Below are positions 7,973 to 15,455 of a stretch of 64,000 bases of DNA, piece by piece. The position numbers were made by a program, and so were the translations under genes. How positions within the stretch are numbered: the first letter of the stretch is position 1; every line of letters starts with the position of its first letter. The notes beneath the pieces are model-generated. The model had not been told where the DNA came from. It was given only the letters and a program-made list of their open reading frames with translations, and ran no database searches. The DNA comes from AG25 sp035604455 (GTDB lineage Bacteria > Gemmatimonadota > Gemmatimonadetes > Gemmatimonadales > GWC2-71-9): contig DATNIM010000022.1 in assembly GCA_035604455.1 (NCBI GenBank), positions 5,201 to 69,200 of the forward strand, in the 5' to 3' direction.

Positions 7973-8715
7973 GGGCTCACCTCCTTGAGATGCTGGGCCA
8001 AGAGGGCCTCGACAGCGCGCAGGTCCTCGGGCGTGTCTACCCCTGGGGCCACGGGGGCCTCAAGGAGTGCCACGCCGATCGACATCCCGTGCAACAGGGG
8101 GCGCAGTTGCTCCAGGCGCTCCCAGTGCTCCTCCGGCACGGGCGGCAGTCTGATCCACCGCTCCAACGCCGTGCGTGTCATGGCATAGACGCCGACGTGC
8201 TGGTGATACACGGCCCCCGTCCGGTCGCGATCGAACGGCACCGGGGCACGTGAGAAGTACACCGCCCGTCCCCCGGGTCCCACCACCACCTTCACCCGGT
8301 TCGGGTCTGTGGCGAGCGAGGCCGAAAGGGCGCCGGCCGCGGTTCCGATGTCCGCCCCGCCTCGGACCACAGCCAACGCCCCCTGCAAAGCTTCAAGGGC
8401 GACGAGCGGCTCGTCGCCCTGAATGTTTAACGTGAGGTCGTAAGCATTAAACTCTTTATTGGCAATCACTTCTGCAACTCGCTCAGTTCCCGATTGCGGC
8501 GCGTGCGATGTCAGCACCGCTTCGTATCCCGCCCGCTCCACCACCTGGGCGACCTCTCGCGCCTCGGTCGCCACGACCAGACGGTCGCACACGTGAGCGT
8601 CGAAGGCGCGCCGAACGACCCACAGGATGAGGGGCTCGCCCGCGAGCGACAGCAGGGGCTTTCCGGGAAGACGGTTTGAACCAAGCCGGGCAGGTACGAC
8701 ACCGAGGACGGGCAC
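7969..8715 (-). CDS. kdsB: CMP-Kdo synthetase (3-deoxy-manno-octulosonate cytidylyltransferase)
   Basis: Activates Kdo as CMP-Kdo for transfer to lipid A. The 248 residues begin GVVPARLGSNRLPGKPL (nucleotide-binding loop), followed by VVATE, TSHAPQSGTERV, NIQGDEPLV and YFSRAPVPFDRD, all KdsB signatures. It starts at a GTG at 8715. A striking 70-nt segment inside the gene (8421-8490) is only about 41 percent G+C (29 of 70 bases) although it encodes conserved protein. The gene is 31 nt downstream of trpG/pabA, probably in the same transcript, and coupled to pyrG by ATGA. Confidence 0.95.
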   Translation of the reverse strand: MPVLGVVPARLGSNRLPGKPLLSLAGEPLILWVVRRAFDAHVCDRLVVATEAREVAQVVERAGYEAVLTSHAPQSGTERVAEVIANKEFNAYDLTLNIQGDEPLVALEALQGALAVVRGGADIGTAAGALSASLATDPNRVKVVVGPGGRAVYFSRAPVPFDRDRTGAVYHQHVGVYAMTRTALERWIRLPPVPEEHWERLEQLRPLLHGMSIGVALLEAPVAPGVDTPEDLRAVEALLAQHLKEVSP

Positions 8716-8746
8716 AGGGGAAGATACAAAAGTCGTGCCGTCCGGT

Positions 8747-9337
8747 CTAGAGAGCTCCCTCAGATATCCGTAAGAAGTTCAGCAGCAATCGTTTACCGTG
8801 CTCCGTCCCGATCGATTCCGGGTGGAATTGGACCCCGTAGACGGGAAGCGCCCGGTGCTTCATGGCCATGATTTCGGCCCCCTTTGGCCGGTCGGCGCTC
8901 CAGGCGGTGACGACGAGATCCGCAGGGGTCGTCTTGGGGTCGACGACGAGCGAATGGTAGCGCATGGCGGTAAGCGGCGTGGGGACGTCGCGGAACAGCT
9001 TATCGGAGTCGTGCGCCACCTCGCAGGTCTTTCCGTGCATCAAGCGGTCTGCCCGGACGACCCGGCCCCCGAAGGCCTCGCCGATCGCCTGGTGCCCGAG
9101 GCAGACCCCGAGCGTAGGCACCCGCCCCGCCAGGGCTTTCACGAGCGCTACGAGGATCCCGGCGTCGGCCGGGGTACCGGGACCGGGCGAGAGGACGGCG
9201 GCCGTCGGCTGCATGGCGAGCACCTCGTCGACCGTCACGCGATCGTTCCGGTGGACGACCGGGTCGGCCCCGAGCTCCCCCAGGTACTGGACCAGGTTGT
9301 AGGTGAAGGAGTCGTAGTTGTCGAGCACGAAGAGCAT
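8747..9337 (-). CDS. trpG: Anthranilate/aminodeoxychorismate synthase glutamine amidotransferase subunit
   Basis: Class I glutamine amidotransferase that supplies ammonia to a TrpE or PabB partner. The 196 residues begin LDNYDSFTYNLVQYL and contain SPGPGTP, the nucleophile motif GVCLGHQAIGEAFGG, MHGKTCEV, RYHSLVV and the catalytic FHPES. TrpG and PabA cannot be told apart from sequence, and one protein often serves both pathways. No trpE or pabB lies in the window, so the partner is elsewhere. It is the first gene of the Kdo/Lpt chain. A TAGATT box lies 9 nt before the ATG and there is no clear ribosome binding site. Confidence 0.93.
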   Translation of the reverse strand: MLFVLDNYDSFTYNLVQYLGELGADPVVHRNDRVTVDEVLAMQPTAAVLSPGPGTPADAGILVALVKALAGRVPTLGVCLGHQAIGEAFGGRVVRADRLMHGKTCEVAHDSDKLFRDVPTPLTAMRYHSLVVDPKTTPADLVVTAWSADRPKGAEIMAMKHRALPVYGVQFHPESIGTEHGKRLLLNFLRISEGAL

Positions 9338-9346
9338 AATGGGAGC

Positions 9347-9352
9347 AATCTA
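9347..9352 (-). promoter_or_regulatory. Candidate -10 box for trpG/pabA-kds-lpt operon
   Basis: TAGATT on the minus strand ends 9 nt before the trpG ATG at 9337. No convincing -35 hexamer is seen 16-18 nt further up, where the DNA is GC-rich. If used, transcription would start within a few bases of the ATG, giving a leaderless message. The placement matches similar boxes before yceD, dcd and arsR in this window. Confidence 0.35.
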
Positions 9353-9399
9353 ACCGGAGCGCCCCGGGGCGGGACGCACCGTACTGGGAAGAAGGGACG

Positions 9400-10950
9400 A
9401 TGGGGATGCTGAACTGGGTCATGCGGGAGCGCGACGCCGGTGTCGGCGCGCTCGACACGGCGAGCGCTTGGGTGTTGGGCTCGACCGGCGGCGCCACGTA
9501 CACCGCGGCGCGGTTTTTCTTCCTCCGCGCCTTGGGCGTGATCTACCTCATCGCGTTTCTCTCGTTTTGGGTACAGGCGAAGGGCCTGATCGGGTCCGGC
9601 GGGATCGCGCCCGTCGCGTCGTTCCTCGATGGCATCAGGACCTACCTCGGGCCCGCGCGCTGGCGCATCGTACCCACCGTCTTCTGGTGGGACGCAAGCG
9701 ACAGCACCCTGGGCGTGGTGTGCGGCCTAGGCGTCCTCGCCGCCGTGCTCCTCATCGCGGACGTGGCACCCGTCTTCGCGCTCGCGCTCCTCTGGGTGCT
9801 CTACCTCTCGATCGTGAGCGTGGGGCAGGACTTCATGTCGTTCCAGTGGGACGCCCTGCTCCTCGAGGCGGGGTTCCTCGCGATCTGGGTGGCGCCGGCC
9901 GGGCTGAAGCCGCAGATGGGGTCTCCCGTGTCGCCCACGATGCTCGTGCTCCTGTGGTGGCTCCTCTTTCGACTCTCGTTCCAGTCGGGCCTGGTGAAGC
10001 TGACCTGGGGAGATCCGACCTGGCGCGATCTCTCAGCTCTCGACGTCCACTTCTACACGCAGCCCCTGCCGACCTGGACCGCGTGGTACGCGCAGCAGCT
10101 TCCCATGTGGTGCAAGCGCGGGGCGGCCGCGCTCACGCTCGTGCTCGAAATCGTTGTCCCCTTCCTGTTCTTCGGCCCAAAACCCTTGCGCCTCGTGGCC
10201 TGCGCGGGGACGATCTTCCTGCAGGTCATGATCTTTGCCACGGGCAACTACACGTTCTTCAACCTCCTCACGATCGCGCTCGCCCTCCTGCTCGTGGACG
10301 ACCGGACCTGGGCCGCGGTGCTGCCGGCCCGCCTGGCCCAAGCCCTGGCCGCGGTGCCGACGACGCCCGCAGGCGGGGCGGCCTGGGTCCGCGCGGCAGT
10401 GGGCATCGGGCTCTTCGTGCTCAGTTGCGGGAAGTTCTGGCTCAACCTCTCGCCCGGCCGTTCGCTCCCCGTGCCAATGATTCGCGCGATGGCGTGGACG
10501 GATCCCTTCCGCAGCGTGAACAGCTACGGTCTCTTCCGCGTGATGACGACCACCCGCACCGAAATCGTGGTCGAGGGTTCAGACGACGGCATCGACTGGA
10601 AGACCTACGAGTTCCGTTACAAGCCGGGGGATCCGCTGAGCAGGCCCGGGTTCGTCGAGCCCCACCAGCCGCGGCTCGATTGGCAGATGTGGTTTGCCGC
10701 GCTCTCAGGGCCCGAGGGCGCGCCGTGGTTCGGGGCATTCGTCGCCCGACTGCTCCGGGGCGCGCCCGCGGTGCTCGGGCTTCTCAAGACGAACCCCTTC
10801 CCCGATCACCCGCCCCGTTTCATTCGGGCGCAGGCCTACGACTATCACTTCACGGGCGGCGTCGAACGCCGGGCCTCGGGCGCCTGGTGGACCCGAACGC
10901 TCATGGGGCCGTATCTGCCGCCGGTGTCCCTCGACCGGAGCGCGCGCTAG
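9400..10950 (+). CDS. Lipase maturation factor (LMF1)-like membrane protein
   Basis: Polytopic membrane protein of 516 residues resembling the LMF1 family, ER proteins that help lipases fold in animals; the bacterial role is unknown. About eight hydrophobic segments are visible (for example around residues 40-60, 105-140 and 180-200). Family-like features include the FQWDALLLEAGFL motif after the third or fourth segment, LLFRLSFQSGLVKL, and the later YEFRYKPGDP with QPRLDWQMWFAAL and the terminal YDYHFT region. The ATG at 9400 follows a good ribosome binding site (AAGGGA, 3-4 nt before). It is divergent from trpG and convergent with the DUF1697 gene. Confidence 0.82.
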   Translation: MGMLNWVMRERDAGVGALDTASAWVLGSTGGATYTAARFFFLRALGVIYLIAFLSFWVQAKGLIGSGGIAPVASFLDGIRTYLGPARWRIVPTVFWWDASDSTLGVVCGLGVLAAVLLIADVAPVFALALLWVLYLSIVSVGQDFMSFQWDALLLEAGFLAIWVAPAGLKPQMGSPVSPTMLVLLWWLLFRLSFQSGLVKLTWGDPTWRDLSALDVHFYTQPLPTWTAWYAQQLPMWCKRGAAALTLVLEIVVPFLFFGPKPLRLVACAGTIFLQVMIFATGNYTFFNLLTIALALLLVDDRTWAAVLPARLAQALAAVPTTPAGGAAWVRAAVGIGLFVLSCGKFWLNLSPGRSLPVPMIRAMAWTDPFRSVNSYGLFRVMTTTRTEIVVEGSDDGIDWKTYEFRYKPGDPLSRPGFVEPHQPRLDWQMWFAALSGPEGAPWFGAFVARLLRGAPAVLGLLKTNPFPDHPPRFIRAQAYDYHFTGGVERRASGAWWTRTLMGPYLPPVSLDRSAR

Positions 10951-10973
10951 GACCCATTTACCCCGGGGCGACC

Positions 10974-11513
10974 TCACCCGGCGGCGAGGGCCGCGAGCTT
11001 CGTGACCGTGTTCCAATTGCGCCCGGTGCCCTGCACTCCGAGCTTCCGTTCGATCAGCGCGACCGTCAGTCGCGAGGTGCCCTGCCCGTCCGGATAGACG
11101 ATGTAGGCGTGGCGACCGTTGGTTTCGATGATCTCGCGCCCGGAGATCGCGGCCCGGAGCGCGGCGACGCTCGCGGCCTTGGGGGCGGCCCGGAGGAACA
11201 GGACGATGAGGCGGCCGGGGTCGCGTCGCGCTTCGCGCGGGAACGGATTGCGGGCGATCACCGTCTGCCACTCGGGAGCGCTGCGAACGAAGAAGGTCGC
11301 CTCAAGCCCGAGTCGTCGTTTGGCCTCGGTGTCGAGCATGGTCTCGAGTTGGGCGGGGCGGGCCGGGCTGCCGAACACGAGGTTGCCGCTCTGGAGGAGC
11401 GAACGCGGGTCGCTCAACCCGAGGTGCTTCAGGAGTGCGCGAAGGTCGGCCATGGCGACCAGGTTCCGGCCACCGACATTCACGGCTCTGAGAAGGGCGA
11501 TGTGAGTGGTCAC
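10974..11513 (-). CDS. DUF1697 family protein
   Basis: Cytoplasmic protein of 179 residues of the DUF1697 family, whose function is not known. The family pattern is clear: IALLRAVNVGGRN at the N terminus, LRALLKHLGL, LLQSGNLVF, then NPFPREA and a C-terminal GRNWNTVTKLAAL. It starts at a GTG (11513) and its stop is 23 nt from the stop of the convergent LMF1-like gene. No operon partner is evident. Confidence 0.85.
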   Translation of the reverse strand: MTTHIALLRAVNVGGRNLVAMADLRALLKHLGLSDPRSLLQSGNLVFGSPARPAQLETMLDTEAKRRLGLEATFFVRSAPEWQTVIARNPFPREARRDPGRLIVLFLRAAPKAASVAALRAAISGREIIETNGRHAYIVYPDGQGTSRLTVALIERKLGVQGTGRNWNTVTKLAALAAG

Positions 11514-11680
11514 CAGGACTCCTCGACGGGATGGCCCCGAGTTTGCGACGGGGACCCGAGCCGGTCAATCACCGCCCGACGTGAAAGCACGGGGTGTGTC
11601 CTTCCTCATTGTTGCGACGCTCGGCGGGTGTGTGACGATGGCCGGGCCGGCGCCGCTTGCCACCTCACGATGGAGATCTC

Positions 11681-12295
11681 ATGGCTACGAAGAGTGCTGC
11701 TGAGGTCATCGTGTCGTACCTCACGCTTCGGAAGGTAGTGGGCATTCTCGGGATGGGGCTCCCGGTGGTTCTCGCCGTTTGGGGCTTCTGTCTTCAGCAC
11801 GCCTACCACCTGTTGCCGTCCATCAGTGACTACTACACGTTGCGGACTCGGGACGCGTTCGTGGGGATTCTCTTCACCATCGCCTGGTTCCTGTTCACCT
11901 ACCACGGATACGACAAGACCGACGATCGCGCCGGCAACGCGGCCTGCCTGTTCGCCCTGGCGGTCGCGCTGTTTCCGGACAACGGAACGTCCTTGGAACA
12001 GGCGGTTCACTATACGTCCGCGGGCGCATTGTTCCTCGTGCTTGCGTTCTTTTCCCTCTACCTGTTCACCAAGTCCGCTGGCCACAAGACCGCGGCGAAG
12101 CTGAAGCGCAACCGCGTCTACCGGGTCTGTGGGGTCGTGATGCTCGCGTGCATTGTGCTTATAGGCGTGTGCAAGACCGCGCTGTCGAAGGACGCACAAG
12201 AGAGCTTCGACCCGGTGTTTTGGCTCGAGACCCTGGCGCTATGGGCGTTTGGGTTCTCGTGGTTCGTAAAGGGCGAGGCGATTCTCAAGGATTGA
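11681..12295 (+). CDS. Multi-pass membrane protein, function unknown
   Basis: 204 residues from the ATG at 11681, which has GGAG six bases upstream (an in-frame ATG at 11657 lacks one). Six or so hydrophobic segments are visible, including KVVGILGMGLPVVLAVWGFC, FVGILFTIAWFLFTYHGYD, CLFALAVALFP and two near the C terminus. The loop SISDYYTLRTRDAFVG and the YHGYDK turn recall a DUF998-like or related family of small membrane proteins, but I cannot assign it firmly. G+C is slightly lower than in neighbouring genes. It is divergent from the DUF1697 gene across 167 nt that hold no obvious consensus promoter. Confidence 0.7.
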   Translation: MATKSAAEVIVSYLTLRKVVGILGMGLPVVLAVWGFCLQHAYHLLPSISDYYTLRTRDAFVGILFTIAWFLFTYHGYDKTDDRAGNAACLFALAVALFPDNGTSLEQAVHYTSAGALFLVLAFFSLYLFTKSAGHKTAAKLKRNRVYRVCGVVMLACIVLIGVCKTALSKDAQESFDPVFWLETLALWAFGFSWFVKGEAILKD

Positions 12296-12431
12296 CGTCG
12301 CGACGGACTCGGGCCCCGTCGGTCAAAATGTTCATCGCGTTTTTGACGCTCTCGTCAGTGAGGCGCCTCGGCTGTTGCCTGGATTGTCCCGGCCAGCGTT
12401 TCACGATGAGATGTGGCAGTCGTTTCTCCGT

Positions 12432-12842
12432 TCACGGTCCGCGTGATCCGCCCACGTACTGCTCGTCGCTCACCTTTTCCAGCCAGTCGGCCGCCTTGCC
12501 GTCGCGCAGTCCCTGAATGGCGATGTGGGTCATGGCCGTGGTCGCCGAGGCGCCATGCCAGTGCTTCTCGCCAGGGGGGATCGAGATCACGTCGCCCGGG
12601 CGGATCTCATCGAGCGGGCCCCCCCAGCACTGGGCACGGCCGCAACCCGCGGTGACGATGAGCGTCTGGCCGAGCGGGTGCGTATGCCACGCCGTTCGGG
12701 CGCCGGGCTCGAACGTGACGCTCGCGCCAGATACCGGTGATGCCTCGGTCACCTGGAAGAGCGGGTCGATACGCACGGCACCCGTGAAGTACTCGGTCGG
12801 CCCTCGGCCGGACGGTTGCGAACCAGCTCGTGTGATATCCAT
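12432..12842 (-). CDS. Single-domain cupin, (R)-mandelonitrile lyase/quercetinase-like
   Basis: Small beta-barrel metalloprotein of 136 residues. The cupin motifs give a complete Mn/Fe site: AWHTHPLGQTLIV supplies two His and a Gln, and PPGEKHWHGA supplies a third His. The N terminus (GSQPSGRGPTEYFTGAVRID) and the overall pattern closely resemble the manganese cupins in which hydroxynitrile lyase activity was found in Granulicella; the physiological substrate of most members is unknown. It lies 65 nt downstream of the XerD-like gene on the same strand and may be read with it. Confidence 0.85.
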   Translation of the reverse strand: MDITRAGSQPSGRGPTEYFTGAVRIDPLFQVTEASPVSGASVTFEPGARTAWHTHPLGQTLIVTAGCGRAQCWGGPLDEIRPGDVISIPPGEKHWHGASATTAMTHIAIQGLRDGKAADWLEKVSDEQYVGGSRGP

Positions 12843-12907
12843 GCGCAGCTCCTCAGTGCGGGCGTTTGTCGAAAGGCAGCCTGGGTGAGCTCGACTGCGG
12901 GTTTCGG

Positions 12908-13819
12908 CTACGACCGGGGGTGAAAGCGCCGGTGCACGCGCCGCAAGTACTCGCGGTCCACCTGCGTGTAGAGCTGGGTGGTCGACAGGTCCGCGTGGCC
13001 CAACATCTCCTGCACCGCCCGTAGGTCAGCGCCCCCCTCGAGCAGATGTGTGGCGAAGGTGTGGCGCAGCGTGTGCGGTGTGACGCGCTTGGTGAGTCCC
13101 GCAAGCCGGGTCGCCCGTTTGATCATGCCCCACGCCCCAACTCGCGAAAGAGGCGTGCCCCGCGCGTTCAAGAACAGCACACCGCGGCCGTAGCCCCGGT
13201 CGAGCCGCGGTCTGCTCTCGCGCCCATAGAGCGCCACCGCCCCTAGGGCCCGCCGCCCGACCGGGACCAGGCGCTGCTTCGACCCTTTGCCGAAGAGTCG
13301 AGCGAGCCCGTCCGAGTAGAGGATGTCCTGGAGCTTGAGGGAAACGAGCTCGGACACCCGGGCGCCCGTGGCATACGCGAGCTCGAGGAGCGCGCGGTCG
13401 CGAAACCCCAGGGGATCTTCAACGGCCGGCGCCGCGAGCAGCCGTTCCACTTCACCCACGGTCAGGACGGTCGGCAATGAGCGCCACTGTTTCGGCGACT
13501 CGAGCCGCTCGCTCGGGTCGGTGGTGGCGAGTCCCTCCTCCACCAGAAACCGGTAGTAGGTCCGAATGGCCGATATCTGCCGGCGGATCGTCGCCGGGGC
13601 GAGTCCCGCGTCCTTCAGGGCGTAGACGAAGTCTCGAAGCGCGTGCGGGCTGATCGCCCCCGGCGTGTGGGCTCCCCGTCCAATGGCGTGCGTCGCGAGA
13701 CGGCGGAGGTCGCGCAGGTAGTTGTCGACGGTATGACGGCTGCTCCCCACTTCAAGGGCCAAGTAGTCCTTGAACCGAGGGAGCGAGAAGGCTTTAAGAG
13801 TGTCTGGACCAGCCGTCAT
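12908..13819 (-). CDS. xerD: Site-specific tyrosine recombinase, XerD type
   Basis: Chromosome-dimer-resolving tyrosine recombinase of 303 residues, the usual Xer length. It has an N-terminal SAM-like core-binding domain (residues ~12-95) and a catalytic domain with all expected residues: Arg154 in TGARVSEL, Lys178 in GKGSKQR, His249 and Arg252 in HTLRHTFATHLLEGG, His275 in GHADLSTTQLYT, and the nucleophile Tyr284. C-terminal TQVDREYLRRVHRRFHPR is typical of XerC/XerD. No integrase-like insertions or flanking attachment sites were seen, so a housekeeping Xer is likelier than a mobile-element integrase. XerC versus XerD cannot be fixed by eye. Confidence 0.88.
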   Translation of the reverse strand: MTAGPDTLKAFSLPRFKDYLALEVGSSRHTVDNYLRDLRRLATHAIGRGAHTPGAISPHALRDFVYALKDAGLAPATIRRQISAIRTYYRFLVEEGLATTDPSERLESPKQWRSLPTVLTVGEVERLLAAPAVEDPLGFRDRALLELAYATGARVSELVSLKLQDILYSDGLARLFGKGSKQRLVPVGRRALGAVALYGRESRPRLDRGYGRGVLFLNARGTPLSRVGAWGMIKRATRLAGLTKRVTPHTLRHTFATHLLEGGADLRAVQEMLGHADLSTTQLYTQVDREYLRRVHRRFHPRS

Positions 13820-14058
13820 TCAGCCCACCGGCGCAGCTAACCGAGAATCGTCCTGCCACGAGGCCCAGCTCGCGACGGCGCGCGCGCAATTCGGCGGGTG
13901 TGTATGAACGGGAGCTGGTGGGATCCCGGGCATCTGGGTAACCTCGGTCGGGCAGTCGCTCACGCTAGTATATAGCCACTACGTTGTTCGGGCCCGGCAT
14001 CGGATCGCTCGACTGTGTTAGAGCACGGATCAAACCACATCGGGACGGGGAGTGGCGT

Positions 14059-14442
14059 GTGAGACCTCGCCGGCGGTCCCGCCCTGTCGCGCTACGTCTC
14101 GGTTGCGCTGTCGGCCTGCTTCTCGGCTTCATTCTCGCTTGGTCCAAGCCTGTCGACGTGACCGGCACATGGGAGGGATGCGCGCCGCCCCTCTGCCTCA
14201 CGCTCGCCCTGACTCAAGCGGGCTCCACAATCACGGGTAGCAGCATCTATTGCGGCGGAACACTTCGTTGTCTTCACCCAACTGTAACCGGCAAGTACGC
14301 GCCTCCGCGCATAGACATCGCGCTCGGATTCCCAGGCCATACCGCGACGTACAGCGGCACGGTTGACGGCGACACCTTCATCCACGGGACGTTGTCCGGC
14401 GGGGTTGGGCAACCCGTCCGACTGGACCTTGGGAGACGGTGA
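14059..14442 (+). CDS. Small putative exported protein, function unknown
   Basis: 127 residues from the GTG at 14059, which has GGGGAG a few bases upstream; an in-frame ATG at 13984 would add 25 unremarkable residues. A basic N terminus (RPRRRSRPVALR) leads into one hydrophobic helix (CAVGLLLGFILAW), so it is a signal peptide or anchor. The exported part begins VTGTWEGC, has four Cys (in CAPPLCL, YCGGT and LRCLH) and alternates short beta-like strands (ITGSS, YSGTVDG, IHGTLSGG), suggesting a small disulphide-bonded beta barrel. A TATATA-like stretch at about 13969-13976 might be its -10 box. I do not recognise the family. Confidence 0.55.
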   Translation: MRPRRRSRPVALRLGCAVGLLLGFILAWSKPVDVTGTWEGCAPPLCLTLALTQAGSTITGSSIYCGGTLRCLHPTVTGKYAPPRIDIALGFPGHTATYSGTVDGDTFIHGTLSGGVGQPVRLDLGRR

Positions 14443-14560
14443 GGGGACCCGGGAACCTCGCACCCTCATCGCGGCTACGGTGGGCGTATGAGATAGACTA
14501 AACAGGCGGAGGCTGAGAGAGGAATGGCCTAGCGAGCCGCAAGACAGGCTTTGCGAGCGA

Positions 14561-14584
14561 GGGCGCCGTGCGCCTTGGGCGCCC
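14561..14584 (-). terminator. Candidate hairpin after ispF
   Basis: GGGCGCC at 14561-14567 pairs with GGCGCCC at 14578-14584 over a 10-nt loop, 8 nt beyond the ispF stop codon. No T-run follows on the minus strand, so it is not a classical intrinsic terminator. It could end or stabilise the 3' end of the fab-mqn-ispF message. Confidence 0.35.
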
Positions 14585-14592
14585 CGCGAACC

Positions 14593-15060
14593 CTATTCGA
14601 GGAGCACGACCGCGATCGCGGCGATCCCCTCACCGCGACCGATGAATCCCATCCCTTCGTTTGTCTTCGCCTTCACCGAGACCGACGAGTGCCCGGCGAC
14701 GAGCGCGCCGGCCAGCTTTTCCCGCATCTGATCGATGTACCCAGCGAGCTTCGGCTGCTCGGTGATCACAACGATGTCCGCGTGCACGAAGGACATCCCC
14801 GTTTCCACGAGCTCGAGGTACACCTGGTTCAACATCCGAATCGAGTCCGCCCCCTTCCATTGCGGGTCCGTGTCGGGGAACCGCGTGCCGATGTCCCCCG
14901 CCCCGGCCGCGCCGAGCAGCGCGTCAATCAGGGCATGTGTGACCGCGTCGGCGTCCGAGTGCCCGACCAGCCCGTGCGTGTGGGGAATCGTGACCCCACC
15001 CAACACCAGCGGCCGCCCGAACGCGAACTTGTGCGAGTCATACCCGATGCCGATGTGCAT
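14593..15060 (-). CDS. ispF: 2-C-methyl-D-erythritol 2,4-cyclodiphosphate synthase
   Basis: Makes the cyclodiphosphate in the non-mevalonate isoprenoid pathway, upstream of the polyprenyl side chain of menaquinone. The 155 residues include zinc ligands Asp8 and His10 (GYDSHKF) and His42 (THALIDALLGA), the HSDADAV loop and the C-terminal KAKTNEGMGFIGRGEGIAAIAV. The start ATG overlaps the preceding stop by one base (TGATG). It is the last gene of the long fab-mqn unit. No ispD is next to it, although ispD-ispF pairing is common. Confidence 0.96.
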   Translation of the reverse strand: MHIGIGYDSHKFAFGRPLVLGGVTIPHTHGLVGHSDADAVTHALIDALLGAAGAGDIGTRFPDTDPQWKGADSIRMLNQVYLELVETGMSFVHADIVVITEQPKLAGYIDQMREKLAGALVAGHSSVSVKAKTNEGMGFIGRGEGIAAIAVVLLE

Positions 15061-15455
15061 CAGGCGCGCAGAATCCGGATCGCGAGATGGCCCGCGTTCT
15101 TCGCGTTATCGATGCCGACGCAGCCCACCGGGACGCCGCTCGGCACCTGCGCCGTGGCGAGGAGCGCGTCGAGCCCGTTCAGCGCCCCCACGGCAAACGG
15201 CACGCCGATCACGGGGAGATCCGTCTGTGAAGCGGCGAACCCGGGCAGCGCGGCCGAGAGACCGGCCCCGGCGATCACCACGCGGAATCCCTGGGCGCGC
15301 GCGCCCTTCACGAGGGCCGCCGTCTGGTCCGGCTGGCGGTGGGCGGAGGAGACATGCAGCTCATAGGTCACGCCCGCCCCCTTCAGCACCTCACAGGCCG
15401 GCTCGATCCGCGGCCGGTCGTTCTCGGACCCGACGACGATCAGGACATCGGCCAC
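15060..15455 (-). CDS. PurE-like AIR carboxylase/mutase family protein, divergent
   Basis: 131 residues of the PurE fold, shorter than typical PurE (~160). The family frame is clear: GSENDRPRIEPA, catalytic-type SSAHRQP with His39, a glycine-rich AGAGLSAALPG, VPSGVPVG and GIDNAKNAGHLAI. In class I PurE the AAHLPG segment holds a conserved His; here that position is Ala69, and parts of the second half look more like class II enzymes. Purine synthesis (N5-CAIR mutase) is one possible role. Its place between mqnC and ispF, with a 1-nt overlap each side, leaves open a different carboxylase-like role. No purK is near. Confidence 0.75.
   Translation of the reverse strand: MADVLIVVGSENDRPRIEPACEVLKGAGVTYELHVSSAHRQPDQTAALVKGARAQGFRVVIAGAGLSAALPGFAASQTDLPVIGVPFAVGALNGLDALLATAQVPSGVPVGCVGIDNAKNAGHLAIRILRA

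Noticed and set aside
6377..8188. Plus-strand frame of 603 codons opposite pyrG
   Set aside because: Antisense of pyrG; His/Arg/Asp/Val-rich with no family resemblance.
9468..11738. 756-codon open frame on the plus strand across the LMF1-like and DUF1697 genes
   Set aside because: It is a shadow: Arg/Pro/Gly-rich composition with no domain, spanning two well-supported genes in other frames. High G+C makes such frames common.
12297..12431. Possible gene remnant between the small membrane protein and the cupin gene
   Set aside because: One frame reads about 45 codons (NVHRVFDALVSEAP onward) without a stop, but there is no start, ribosome site or recognisable family; short open frames are expected at this G+C.
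12908..13819. Recombinase as sign of an integrated element
   Set aside because: The protein is a full-length Xer-type enzyme; no attachment-site repeats, phage or transposon genes are nearby.
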